A DNA stretch of 64,000 nucleotides from Phyllostachys edulis (lineage: Eukaryota; Streptophyta; Magnoliopsida; Poales; Poaceae): positions 57,534,611 through 57,598,610 of the forward strand of contig CM070548.1 in the NCBI GenBank assembly GCA_036346405.1, in the 5' to 3' direction. Below are positions 21,690 to 33,019 of this stretch, in pieces; the stretch's first letter is position 1, and each line of letters begins with the position of its first letter. The notes under the pieces were generated by a model. The model did not search any database and was not told the origin of the DNA. It saw nothing but the letters and a program-made list of their open reading frames with translations. A program made the translations under genes and the position numbers.

Positions 21690-23100
21690 ACCCTCCAATG
21701 CCCCATGCTCACGGAGAGCAATTACGGGGTGTGGGCGGTGAAGATGAAGATCATCATGCGTGCGTAAGGAGTATGGGCGGCAGTGGAGGGCGAAGAATTG
21801 GTCGATGAAAAGAAAGACCAGATGGCTTTCGCCGTTATAGTCCAAGCCATGCCGGAGGCCGTTGTAATGGCCATATCCGAGAAGAAGATGGCAAATGAGG
21901 CTTGGGACGCGCTCAAGAAGATGCATGTCGGCGAAGAACGTGTCAAGAAGGCGCGCGTTCAAACTCTCAAGAGGGAGTTTGAACGCATCTACATGGGGGA
22001 CTCGGAGAAAATCACTGAATTTGCCTTGAAGCTCACCACCATGGTCAACGAGATACGTGCTCTCGGTACCAAGGTGGAGGAGAGTGTTGTCGTGGAGAAG
22101 CTCCTACGCTCCGTCCCCGACAAATTCCTACGATGAGCCGACTCTCCTAATGGATGTGGCATGCGAGCATGCCACAGACGTCGTCATTTGAAGGAGGAGG
22201 AAGATGAGGAGGAGTGGCTCGCACGCGCCAAGAAGAAGGACCAATGCGGCGACTCCTCTGGCGGTGACAAGGGTAGTGGCAGCGGTGGTGACAACCGCCG
22301 CATGCCGAAGCGTACCGAGCAGGCCCACCTGATGCAAGCCAACGACGACGAGCCTACGCTTCTCATGGTGCAGGTGTGCGCACTCACGGAGGCACCCGTA
22401 GGCGTGGGCACTAACGTGGTGCTCAACGAGGTGCATGCGCAGGTGCATCTAGGGCGCGAGGAGGACGCCCATGACGACGCATAGTACCTGGACACCGGTG
22501 CCAGCAATCACATGTCCGAGTGCCAAGCAAGCTTCGCAGAGATGGACGAGGGCGTCACCAGCTCTGTCAAGTTCGGCGACGGCTCAGTGGTGGAAATACG
22601 CGGGCGTGGCACCATCCTGTTCACTTGCCGGAACGGGGAGCACCTTGCGCTTACGGGGGTGTACTACATCCCACGACTATGTAGCAACATAGTGAGCCTC
22701 GGGCATGGAACAGGGAGCACCTTACGCTTACTGGGGTGTACTACATCCCACGACTACGTAGCAACATAGTGAGCCTCGGGCAGCTCGATGAGAATGGTTA
22801 CCAGACGCTCATCCAAGATGGTGTGCTCACGATCCGCGACCGGCAGCGTCGCATACTTGCTCGGATAAACCGCACTCGCAACCGGCTCTATGTGCTTACC
22901 CTTAGCATTGCACAACGCACGGAGACATGGTGGAGTGCGGGCGTGCGGCACGCACGACATGGGGGGCAGCCACGACGCATGGGTGCACGCAGGCGTGAGG
23001 CATGGCAGTTGCACGAACACGTGGCACGACGTCCGGCCGGCGGTCAGCAGCGCGACGGGCGGCGCTGGTGTGGCACGGAGGGCACGACGAGCTACGCACA
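21690..23100 (+). pseudogene. copia gag-protease remnant
   Basis: The gag part is the UBN2/DUF4219 type: a start region LTESNYGVWAVKMK near 21705, then DEKKDQMAFAVIVQAMPEA, AWDALKKMHVG and EFERIYMGDSEKITEF (21783-22136). A stop after KIIMRA and later frame changes break it. The protease motif DTGASNHMSE begins near 22490, with the GAG-pre region SNIVSLGQLDENGYQ and LYVLTLSIA to about 22905. A ~75-bp segment is duplicated in tandem at about 22634-22783, adding a second copy of the GVYYIPRL strand. Confidence 0.88.
22634..22783 (+). repeat. ~75-bp tandem duplication inside the copia protease region
   Basis: The segment from GGGAGCACCTTGCGCTTACG to AACATAGTGAGCCTCGGGCA appears twice with a few differences. 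The duplication changes frame downstream. Confidence 0.9.
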
Positions 23101-23146
23101 AGGATCAACATCGTCAAGCAAGTGCATCAAGGATTAGGGGGGTGTT

Positions 23147-23485
23147 TGTTGAATAATCCTTGATTATTTCCGTTTCTTGTTTTTGATTAGCATTGATGCT
23201 TCAGTCTTCGGTTTTGGCTGGCTGCACGATTGCTTTTTAAGGCTGCACGTTTGCACGTCATGGGTAGTCATGGCATTAGCAGCAGCCATTAGTCCTGCAT
23301 TGAATGACTTTTTTATTCATTAGCATTAGCATTTGTAAGTTACCTGGTAGTGAGAATAAAAGGAGAAGAAAGAAACTTGAAAAGCTGCCAGGAGTTTCAG
23401 CAGCACCAAAATCTTTGTCTCGCGTTTGCAAACTCATTCTTTGTGTTCCGAGTGTGTGTGCGCGCTGCAGCTCTCAGGGCAAACA
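23147..23485 (+). repeat. Right LTR of the short copia element
   Basis: 339 bp, colinear with the left LTR from TGTTGAATAATCC to its ...AAACA end, and followed by the TGATC target repeat. Confidence 0.92.
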
Positions 23486-23504
23486 TGATCAAACATCTGA
23501 GACA

Positions 23505-24420
23505 AGCAGCAGGTTCACCAATCACCATATATAGCATCAAGTAAACATCAGGAACCAACCAGTAGACAAGGATCACCACATGGTTCTAGAGAGATTTTCC
23601 CTCACCAACATAATCACAACAGATTGATGTCACCAAATAAAAACTGCCATGTTTCCGTGTTTTGCAATTTTTTTAACATCACCTGTCAAGCATTTGATGT
23701 GGATGGTAATATATAAGTACTATCATATTTGACGCTACTTTATTGCGATTCCCGCAAGTAAATCAAGCACAGGCCACAAGCTCAGCAATGTTCATGCATG
23801 GCATATATGACTGGTTATGACAAGGAAAGCCATTAATCCATTCACTCAGAAACCATTAATTATCTTCTAATGCAACAACAAATTTCATCATGAATTCAGA
23901 AGACGAGATACCGTCATAGATAAAAGGAAAGCGCTGAAAACTTTCCAGAACCACCCAAAGGTCCCCACCAGAATAAGATCACAGATATTAGAGAAGTACA
24001 TATTTTCAACAAATGGCACTCTTGATTTTTTTTTTAAATACAAATATCTTAAATACTATTGCATGCCTAAGTGATTATGGATGCATTAAGGATTGCAGAA
24101 CAAGTCTTGAAAGTAGCAGATTCACCAATCTCCTCAGCATCAAGTAAACATCAACAACCAACCAGTTGACAAGGATCAAAGCATGGTGCTAGAGATTTTT
24201 TTGCCTCCCCAGCATAGTACAACAGATTGTTATCACCAAATAAAAAGTACCAAGTTTTTTCTCGAAAGTTTAACATCCTCTGTCAAGCATTTGATGCGGA
24301 GAGTAATATTCAACTAGTATCATATTTTACGTTACTTTATTAGGATTCACACAAGCACAAGGTCAGCAATCTTCATAGATGATACATATGACTGGCTATG
24401 ACAGAGATATGCATGTCATG
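23505..24420. repeat. Diverged direct duplication, two ~310-bp copies
   Basis: Copy 1 (about 23515-23830) and copy 2 (about 24117-24420) share ordered phrases: AGCATCAAGTAAACATCA, CAACCAGTNGACAAGGATCA, CACCAAATAAAAA, CTGTCAAGCATTTGATG, CATATGACTGGNTATGACA. No coding signal was seen. The sequence between them and up to 24488 is AT-rich and unassigned. Confidence 0.75.
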
Positions 24421-24496
24421 TGCAAACAAGGAGCAAATAAATCACTGTCAAATTTTCAGAAAGATGGCATTTCATATTAATAGTTAAACTCACCGG

Positions 24497-27161
24497 TAGA
24501 GGGCTGCAAACGAGCTGAGACGAGCCGGCTTGAGCCAGACTCGCCCAAACTCGGTCTTAACTGCGGCTCGACTTGGCTTGTTTAGGAAATGAGCCAAAAA
24601 CCATGCTTGGCTCGGCTTAAAAGGTGGCTTGAGCTGGCTCGTGACGGCTTGCGAGCCTAGCTGTTAGAACTAGTTCACCACGTGCAGAACTAGTTCCCAT
24701 CTGTTAAACCAAGCTAGGCCAAGCTGTACTAAACAAGAATTAGTTAAAAAAACTACTAAACATGACTTACTTGCTACCAGTAGAAATGAGATGCGGCAGC
24801 CTTGTAGGATGACAGCAAGAACATTATTAACCACGCTAATGGCTAGAGACCATCCATCATGTGAAATAAGTACTCAAATAGAGGTAATAGACAATGGTAA
24901 AAATCTATAATGAAACATGACCAAAGTAGTTTAACAATTCATATTTAACAGTCCAGCCACAATTAACACTAAATATATAACCACGACCACGAGTTCTAAC
25001 TTCTAATTCATCAATAGCCTTCTAGTTCATGAATAGCAAGAACACCAAACAAAAATCCAAAAGGTCTTGTATTCCGCAAAGGCCACCAAACAAGAGGTCC
25101 TATTGTAAACTTGTCATAGCATCATCTTGTCATCCAAAGCATCCAACTGAGCCTACAAGACACAAGCTTGCACCAATAATATCAATGAGAGATCGTGCAA
25201 GCTTAGAAGTAGTAACACTCACTAGTTGCTCTCTACTACGCTTTGAGGAAACATAATGGTTTCAACATCATCCTCATCTTCTTCCTGAAAAGAGACATAA
25301 TAATCAAGTTAGCCATGAAATAAACAAAAAAAAGATGAGAAAAGACATATTACAGTATGGAAGAACATACCACAAATATAGAAGGTTTCATGTCATCATG
25401 GGCGCCTCTTACCCAGCTAGAAGCACACACCAAATACTGAACCATAGCCGGGTGTAGAGAACTCCGATAATCATCTAGAACTCTACCTCCAGCACTAAAA
25501 GTTGATTATGAAGATACGATACTAGCTGGTACAGTCAAGAAATTCTTTGCCATCTTTGACACTACCGAGAATCTATGTGCATTCAAATTCCACCACCCAA
25601 GCAATTTGAAGCTCTTGTTATCTAAACTCTCATTCACTTCATCAAGATAGATGTGCAACTCTGACTTTGATGACTCTGTAGAAGTCGAACGTGGGAATGA
25701 CTAAAACCAAGATGACACTGAGGATAATGTGCTGCTTGTACCCATAGTTGAAGAGGAGGTTACAACACCTCTATTAGTAGCCTTGTTGTGCTGATGATCC
25801 ATCTCATATTATGAATAAAGATATTCCAACTCAACCTTACATCATCAAGTTCTTTTGCAGCTTTTGAGGGTTCATACATTTGATTGAAACACCAACTAAT
25901 GAATCTCATCTTAAACTTGGGATCAAGAATAGTATCAAGAACCATGACATTGTTCTTTTCTTCCCAATACTTGTCAAATATCCAACATTGCAAGATCCAT
26001 TTTCTTCAAATGTTAATCTCCAAAATTAATTGCAGCCCTTAATGCAATCTTCTAACAATTTCATTGTTGTTTTTGTCTGCCACTTGCCTTTGAAGAACCC
26101 TTCCACCTTTTGCCCCCTCTTTGTTCTTCCTTGAGACACGATACCATCATTTGCCACAGCTACATCAACATCATCATTTGAACTTGAAGAATCCACTGAA
26201 ACATGTGATGGTTCCCCTCCTCACCGGATAATGAGACACCATTGCCATTAACATTAGCCATGTCCTCCCAATAGCCATCATCCAAGTTTGATTCCTTGCT
26301 CGCCGACTGTGAACCAGAATTTGACCCTAAATTAGGCTGACTAAGGTCAAAAACGAGGAGAGTGAAAATTGGAGACTCAACAAGGCTACCAGGGTCATCG
26401 TCGATTGGCCGAGGTCAGGAGGAGGCTGGGAGCTGAAGAGGCATCGCCTGGTTGCACGATCGCCCGCTAGTGCCGAGGTAGAGGCCCTAACGTCAGTGGC
26501 AAACTTCTTCCCTCGACGCGCACGAGACTCCATGCTCTATTCGTGCTCCATACAGTGGATGGTCAGAAGACGACGATACGAAGGTGAGAAATGGCAGGGT
26601 AGACGATGACCGTGCAGTGGATGCCGAGGAGACCACCTGGCGGATGGCGGATGGAGCGGTCGAAGAAGGCGGTCGGTGAGGCGGATGCTGAGGAGACTGT
26701 GTGACAGATGAGGTGGTGAACGGCGGAAGGTGGACGGGGCGACAGAAGAAGGCGGTTGGATGCCGAGGTGACCGCTCGACGGATGGGGGACAAGGCAATG
26801 AAGGACGGACGGGGCGGCGAAAGGCGGACGGCGAGAATACCGCTCGATGCGGTTGCTCTCTGGCGGCGCCCCTCGAGCAATGCCTCCCTCACTCTCTAGG
26901 GTTAAGAGATGATGGGTTGCGCTGGGCCTGCTGCCTGAGGCCTCAATTGGTCCTCTAGACTAGCCAGCTAGGCCTATTTTTTACGAGCCTAACGAGCCCA
27001 CCGAGCAGCTTGGGAGCGGCTCGAGCTTGGCTCGTTAAGGTAGCGCGTTGGGGATGAGGCTTGGCTCGGCTTATGTACACCACAGGCTTGAACTGAGTCG
27101 GCTCGAGCCTGTTTCGAGCCGAGCTGGCTCGCGAGCCTTGAGTTTTTTTTCTCCAACCCTG
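24497..27161 (-). mobile_element. hAT transposon with decayed transposase
   Basis: The termini are TAGAGGGCTGCAAACGAGC on the left and, inverted, CAGGGTTGGAGAAAAAAAAC on the right. Both are followed by subterminal GAGCCGGCTTGAGCC/GCTCGAGCC repeats. A perfect 8-bp target repeat CTCACCGG flanks it (24489-24496 and 27162-27169), the hallmark of hAT elements. The transposase remnant reads on the minus strand. Confidence 0.93.
25390..26330 (-). pseudogene. hAT transposase remnant (RNase H-like and dimerisation domains)
   Basis: hAT transposases cut and paste their element and dimerise through a C-terminal domain. The minus strand shows KYWEEKNNVMVLDTILDPKF (25993-25760), the region preceding the dimerisation domain. 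Then, at about 25690-25390, come SELHIYLDEVNESLD, WWNLNAHRFSVVSKMAKNFL, FSAGGRVLDDYRSSLHP and VQYLVCASSW. An in-frame stop sits inside the conserved segment just before FSAGGR. The N-terminal BED zinc finger is not recoverable. The protein is not functional. Confidence 0.88.
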
Positions 27162-27446
27162 CTCACCGGCATTACACAAGCATGCAAGCATCAATCTTGT
27201 AGATGCAGCCCGTATGTATTCCTGCAAGCTATGGCAAGATAAAGATAAACAACAAAAGACACAACATAATACTGTAGTAAAACCTGCAACAGAGCGGCCT
27301 TTTGCTGAAGCAAATGTGTGTGTTTTTTTTAAGTGAGCTGAAATCAACTCATTTTTTTACTCATTCAACGTGATTGAGAATTCACATAGTAGAGCAAACA
27401 TGTATCAAGTGAAGCCCAACCTACAAACGCTTGCTACCCATCAAAC

Positions 27447-27568
27447 TGTTGGAGAGTCCGTATTAGATCCTAATAATGAGTTGTATTAGATTAGGACTCT
27501 ACTTTGAGACTATAAATAAAGGGTGTGAGATCCTACGGGTGACACACAATATTTCTCTGAAATCAACA
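27447..27568 (+). repeat. Left LTR of copia element (27.4-32.9 kb)
   Basis: Begins TGTTGGAGAGTCCG and ends AAATCAACA. It contains a TATAAATAAAGG box near 27510 that probably drives transcription. Confidence 0.95.
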
Positions 27569-27581
27569 TGGTATCAGAGCC
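27569..27581 (+). other. Primer-binding site, initiator Met-tRNA
   Basis: TGGTATCAGAGCC directly abuts the LTR and matches the canonical plant copia PBS. Confidence 0.93.
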
Positions 27582-27954
27582 CCCGTTCCCATCCACCACC
27601 GAACCCTAACCCTAGCCCCCACATACCTCGGCCATTGCCGACGCTGCCGTTCTCTTCGAGCCACCGCTGTCGTTCCCCCTTCCCTTGGCCTTGCATTGTC
27701 ATCCGTCGCCATGACGAATCCAGACGTCCTGCCGTCAAGGCCATTGCCTTGCCGCGCATAGCGCAGGGACCGCCGCCGCCATCAGACGCTACGGCACCAC
27801 TCGGCCGCCCAAGATCGCGACAAGTCGCGTGGGCCATCGCCGCTCGGGTCACGTGACGCTGCATGGAAGGCCGCCACCGCTCCTGGCAAGCACGAGCCGG
27901 GGACCCGCCGAGAAGCCGCCGATTTGAAGAGAGGAGCAAGATTGGGGAGAAGAA

Positions 27955-28099
27955 GAAGGTTCTGTTCGGAGACAAGCCGAACCGAAGAAAGGAGTCGCCC
28001 GGCTTCTGTTCGGATAAGAAAGAAGGAAGAAGGTTCTGTTCGGAGACAAGCCGAACCGAAGAAAGGAGTCGCCCGGCTTCTGTTCGGATAAGAAAGAAG
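27955..28099 (+). repeat. ~71-bp tandem duplication in the copia leader
   Basis: The segment from AAGGTTCTGTTCGGAGACAA to CGGATAAGAAAGAAGG occurs twice back to back, almost identical, between PBS and gag. It contains inverted GAACC/GGTTC-type words and so is hairpin-prone. Confidence 0.9.
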
Positions 28100-28265
28100 G
28101 ATTTTTTATTTTTCTTTGGATGCTTCGGCTTGGCATGATTTGGCTAACTGTGAAGGTAGTTATGCAGGTTCGGCAGAACATTGATGCGTGAAGAACTACC
28201 GTGATCGTGGAGATACGCACGGCATATCTTGGTAGTAATTGGCATTGTTCTGGTTGTTTGAAAAG

Positions 28266-31200
28266 ATGACCCCTGAGGAGATTGAGGCTGCGAGGAAGGA
28301 GGAAGAAACCGCAATGAGGGTGGTAGAAGAGGGAAGGAAGGCTGTTGTTGAGACTACTTCCTCGCTCGTAACTCAAGGTGACATGAGAAGCATGTTGCAG
28401 GACCTCTTCACGATGGGTATGATAGGTCCGAGGGCTGGTGCAGGGTCATCTGACTTAAAGCTGGAGCTGATACCGAATGATGTAAAGTTGGAAGGAAGTA
28501 AGAATTACCTGAGTTGGTCTAGAAGGGCACAACTAATTCTGAGGACGAAGGGGATGGAGCACTACCTGCGGGAGACTTGCGTTGAGCCTGCAGACAAGAC
28601 GAGCATGGATTGGAGGATGTGGAACACCACCAACTCTGTGGTGGTAGCTTGTTGTTAACTCGATGTCTCCATCCATCGCCGGATGGTGGAGATGATGCAG
28701 AGTGCACCGGCGATATGGAAGACGTTGAGTAACATGTACTCCGGCAGAAATGTGATGATGATGGTGGAGGTCGGGGCAAGGTGGAGGCCTCAAACAGAGG
28801 AGAAGATCGCTCAGAGTATGCTAGTGAATGCAAAGAACTATGGGCGATTTATATCACTATGATCCATTGCAGTTAATATGTGCTGGTGATATTGAGGCTG
28901 GCAAGATGTGGCTACAACGCAGACGGGTTACACACTTTCTAAAGGGACTGAACCCAAAGTTTGAGAGTAGAAGGGCTGCCATGTTTCACTTGGCAAACAT
29001 GCCTACTATGGAGGAGGCTATTTCGGCTATGGTGCAGGAGGAGGTTCAACTACGAGTAATGGGGGACAACACCCCGGTTAGATCCGCATATGCCATACCA
29101 GATGATAGAGAGTGCTACAACTGTGGAATAAGAGGACATCTGAGCCGTGCTTGTCCTTCTCCACAGTCTGGAGGTCGAGGTGGAGGTCGTGGTGGTCATG
29201 GAGGCCGAGGTGGAGATCGTGGTGGTCGTGGAGGTGGAGGTCGAGGAAGGGGCCGAGTTGGCCCTGTGGCTAATGTGGCCTTGACGTAAGAGATTACGCT
29301 CACACTCGACAAAGTAGCAAGCTATGCAAAGGGGAGAAGTGGCAGCAGGGAAAGGGAAAGGCATTGGAAACTTCTCATGATTCCACCTCCTTTGGTAACT
29401 TTGCAAACTATGCCCACGTAGACGAAGGTACTCAGGCACATGCACTTGCATCCACATATAAGCACTCTCATATTGATTGGATCATAGATTCAGGGGCATC
29501 CAAGCATGTCACGGGTTCACTTAGTGCTTTTGCATCTTACACCCCGTATACTCATTTTGAAACTGTCCAAACAGCTGACGGAACCTCCCAGCTCATTCAG
29601 GGTGTAGGATCTGTAGAGTGCACACCATCCATTGCTTTATCGTCTGCCTTGCATGTTCCTCCTTTCCACCAACCTTCTTTCGCTTAGTTCTATCATTGAC
29701 CAATTCAAATACACCGTCACATTTGATGAGGATTCGTGTTTGTTCCAGAGAAGAGAACGGGAAGAGGATTGGGACCGAATAAGGCGAATGGGTCAGTGGT
29801 ACATTGATTAGGTTGATGCGGCATTGGTTGTGGTCAGAGGAGGAATCGAGAGAGAAGTTTTGTTACATCATCGCCGCTAGGACATTTATCATTTGAGAGT
29901 TTAAGTCGCTTATATCCTGATTTGTTCAAAAGGGTAGACAAGAGTAAACTTGTTTGTGATGCTTGTGAGTTTGGAAAGCATACACGGTCTACATATAGCA
30001 GTATTGGTCTTCGGAGTTATGAACCTTTTATATTAATACATTCAAATGTTTGGGGTCCGTGCTCAGTTACTTCTGTGAGTGGTTTTAAGTGGTTTGTCAC
30101 ATTTATTGATTGTTATTCTCGTATGACTTGGATTTATATGATGAAGCAAAAGAGCGAGGTCCTTCGATGTTTTTAGGACTTCCATAGGATGGTTGCTACT
30201 CAGTTTGACTCCAAGGTTCGGATTCTTCGAACAGATAATGGAACTGATTATGTTAACAAGGAGTTTGCAACGTATCTATCAGAAGAGGGGATACTTCATC
30301 AAACTACTTGTCCAAGAACCCCACCTCAGAATGGAGTGGCTGAAAGGAAGAATAGACATTTGTTGGAAGTAGCACGTTCACTCATGTTTCAGATGAATGT
30401 GCCAAAGGGATTGTGGAGCGAGGTAGTGATGATGGCAGCGTATCTCATCAATCGCATGCCATCTCGAATACTTGGGATGAGGTCTCCAGCTGAACTTCTT
30501 TTGGGTAAGCAAGAATTCAAGGTGCCTCCCAAGGTGTTTGGTTGTGTGTGTTTTGTACGAGATCACAGACCAGTAGTTGGCAAATTGGATCCACAGGCAT
30601 TGAAGTGTATCTTTATAGGCTATTCGTCAAGTCAGAAGGGCTACAGATGCTGGAACCCAGTTGAACGAAGGTTGTTTGTGAGTATGGATGTGACATTCCG
30701 GGAGTTTGAGCCTTACTACACGAGTGGAGGCACTCTTGATCAGTATTTAGAGATCTCTCCTATCACTAAGGGTGACAGTCAAGAGGGGGAGAACAAAGAG
30801 AGTCAACGAGAAGAAATTATTGTGGGGACAATTCCATGCCCAAACCTAACAGAATATGCGAGAGATGTGATAGCCTCAAAAGAATTGAAGGTTTATCAGC
30901 GAAGACGCTTTGAGAAACAGGGGGAGAAGCAGAGAGACAAACAACAAGACTGAGCCACCAACTAGAGCTTTCAATGCCTTGGCCTTGCCATAGCCTCTAA
31001 TACCTTTTCCCAACATTGGCCTTGCCAGTTGATCTAGTCCCAAATCCCTCCTCAGGTCTTTCTCAATCAAGTTCCTTGCCTCCCCTTGGGGCGAGTGGTA
31101 ATGTTCATTCTAATCACTCCCATCTAGAATTACCACTTGCACAACGTAGAGAAACTAGAGCTAATGCAGGAAAGCCTCCAGTCCGGTATGGTTTTGAGCA

Positions 31201-32660
31201 TGACATTGCAAATTTCATCTCATATTCTCATATCTCACTTGCATACAAAGCATTCATTGCATCTCTTCAGACAGTGCATGTTCCAAAGGATTGGCGAGCT
31301 GCTAAACAGGATCCTAAGTGGAAGGATGCTATGAAGGAGGAACTTAGTGCACTTCATAAAAACAAGACATGGGATCTTGTTCCACTTCCAGCAAGAAAAA
31401 GGGCAGTAGGATGCAAATTGGTGTTTACAATTAAACAAACTCCTGAAGGCAAAGTAGAGAGATACAAGGCATGATTGGTTGCAAAAGGTTACAGTCAAAC
31501 ATATGGGATAGATTATGATGAGACCTTTGCACCAGTGGCAAAGATGAGCACAGTAAGAACATTGATCTCCTGTGCAACTAACTTCGGATGGCCCCTACAT
31601 CAGTTGGATGTGAAGAATGCTTTTCTACATGGTGATTTACAAGATGAGGTATACACGGAGATTCCTCCAAGCTTTGAGAACATGCAGACTGAGAGGAAGG
31701 TGTGTAAACTCAAGAAATCTTTATACGGTCTGAAGCAGTCTCCAAGGGCGTGGTTTGATAGATTCAGACGTGCAGTCTGTAGTATGGGCTATTCTCAATG
31801 CAATAGAGATCATACTGTATTTTATAGGCATAAAGGATCACATATCACTATATTGGCAGTCTATGTTGATGATATTGTGATCACTGGAGATGATGCTGAG
31901 GAAATCAAGTCCTTGAAGAAAAGACTGGGAGAGGCATTTGAGGTGAAAGATCTTGGAGCTCTTCGATACTTTCTTGGGATCGAGATTGCTCATTCTTCAA
32001 AGGGTATAGTTCTCTCCCAGAGGAAGTATGTTCTTAATCTGCTGGCAGAAACAGGTATGCTTGGATGTCGCTCTATTGCTTCACCTATTGATAGGAATCA
32101 CAAGCTATGTGCTGAGTCAGGAGATCCAGTTGACAAGGAAGCTTATCAAAGGCTTGTTGGGCGTCTTATCTATTTGTGTCATACAAGACCTGATATTTCA
32201 TATGCAGTGAGTGTGGTTAGTCGATATATGCATGATCCTAGAACAGGACACATGGATGTTGTCTATCGAATCCTGCGATATTTGAAGAGTAGCCCTGGGA
32301 AAGGCCTTTGGTTCAGGAAGAATCAACATCTAAATGTGGAAGGGTATTGCGATGCTGATTGGGCGAGCAGTGTGGATGACAGGAGGTCTACTTCTGGATA
32401 TTGCATCTTTGTGGGAGGTAACCTTGTGTCATGGAGAAGTAAGAAGCAGGAGGTTGTGGCTCGATCTACTGCAGAGGCAGAGTACAGAGCGATGGCATTG
32501 AGTGTGAGTGAAATGATATGGATGAAGGGTTTATTGTCCGAGCTTCGGGTATAGAGGAATAATCTCTTGGTGTTGCATTGTGACAATAAATCTGCAATCA
32601 ACATTGCTAACAACCTAGTTCAACATGATCGTTCGATGGTAGAATATTGAAGTTGGAATA
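28266..32660 (+). pseudogene. copia gag-pol polyprotein with multiple stops
   Basis: Gag starts at the ATG at 28266 (MTPEEIEAARKEEE) and includes LEGSKNYLSWSRRAQLIL. The zinc knuckle CYNCGIRGHLSRAC lies near 29115. Protease carries WIIDSGASKHVTG (about 29478). GAG-pre/integrase follows with CDACEFGKHTRS, then the catalytic core with RTDNGTDYVNKEF and PPQNGVAERKNRHL (30189-30953). RT-RNase H covers 31016-32554 with AVYVDDIVITGDD, YCDADWASSVDDRRSTSGYC and STAEAEYRAMA. Stops lie at about 28656, 29287, 29685, 30174, 30951, 31472 and 32552. Two in conserved positions look like C-to-T changes: in FxDF at 30174, and in KARL at 31472 where CGA would be expected. Confidence 0.93.
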
Positions 32661-32779
32661 TGTCAAGTCTGGTAAACAGTTGGCTGACTGTTTTACTAAA
32701 GGGTTAGGTCCTAGTGAGGGTGCTATAATATGTAACAAGATGGGGATAATTGATATCTTCGGCCCATCTTGAGGGGGAG

Positions 32780-32900
32780 TGTTGGAGAGTCCGTATTAGA
32801 TCCTAATAATGAGTTGTATTAGATTAGGACTCTACTTTAAGACTATAAATAAAGGGTGTGAGATCCTACGGTGACACACAATATTTCTCTGAAATCAACA
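32780..32900 (+). repeat. Right LTR of copia element (27.4-32.9 kb)
   Basis: 121 bp, nearly identical to the left LTR. It is preceded by the polypurine tract at 32771-32779 and followed by target repeat CAAAC at 32901-32905. Confidence 0.95.
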
Positions 32901-33019
32901 CAAACGATTTAGCAACGCACGGCAACAGATCATTCCCACAAGTAAGCTTTACCTGCAGACATTGCAGCTACTATAGTCCAAGGCATAGGTTGTTAACTGG
33001 ATAGGAAACCACAGCATCC

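Larger units (their letters stand above)
21180..23485 (+). mobile_element. Short Ty1/copia-type element with LTRs, gag and protease only
   Basis: LTRs lie at 21180-21540 and 23147-23485, starting TGTTGAATAATCC and ending in ...ACA. Identical 5-bp repeats TGATC flank the element (21175-21179 and 23486-23490). A PBS-like TGGTATCGAGC begins 2 bp after the left LTR. Between the LTRs are gag and protease/GAG-pre sequence but no integrase or reverse transcriptase. It is therefore a deletion derivative moved by proteins from elsewhere. Confidence 0.92.
27447..32900 (+). mobile_element. Ty1/copia retrotransposon, complete by structure
   Basis: LTRs of about 122 bp (27447-27568 and 32780-32900) differ by eye at one substitution and one 1-base indel. 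The 5-bp target repeat CAAAC flanks both ends. A perfect PBS, TGGTATCAGAGCC, follows the left LTR, and a polypurine tract GAGGGGGAG precedes the right LTR. The internal order gag, protease, integrase, RT, RNase H is copia. The near-identical LTRs mark it as the youngest retroelement here, although its reading frame has several stops. Confidence 0.96.

Noticed and set aside
29050..29457. 135-codon minus-strand frame rich in Ser/Thr
   Set aside because: Antisense of the Gly/Arg-rich tail of copia gag.
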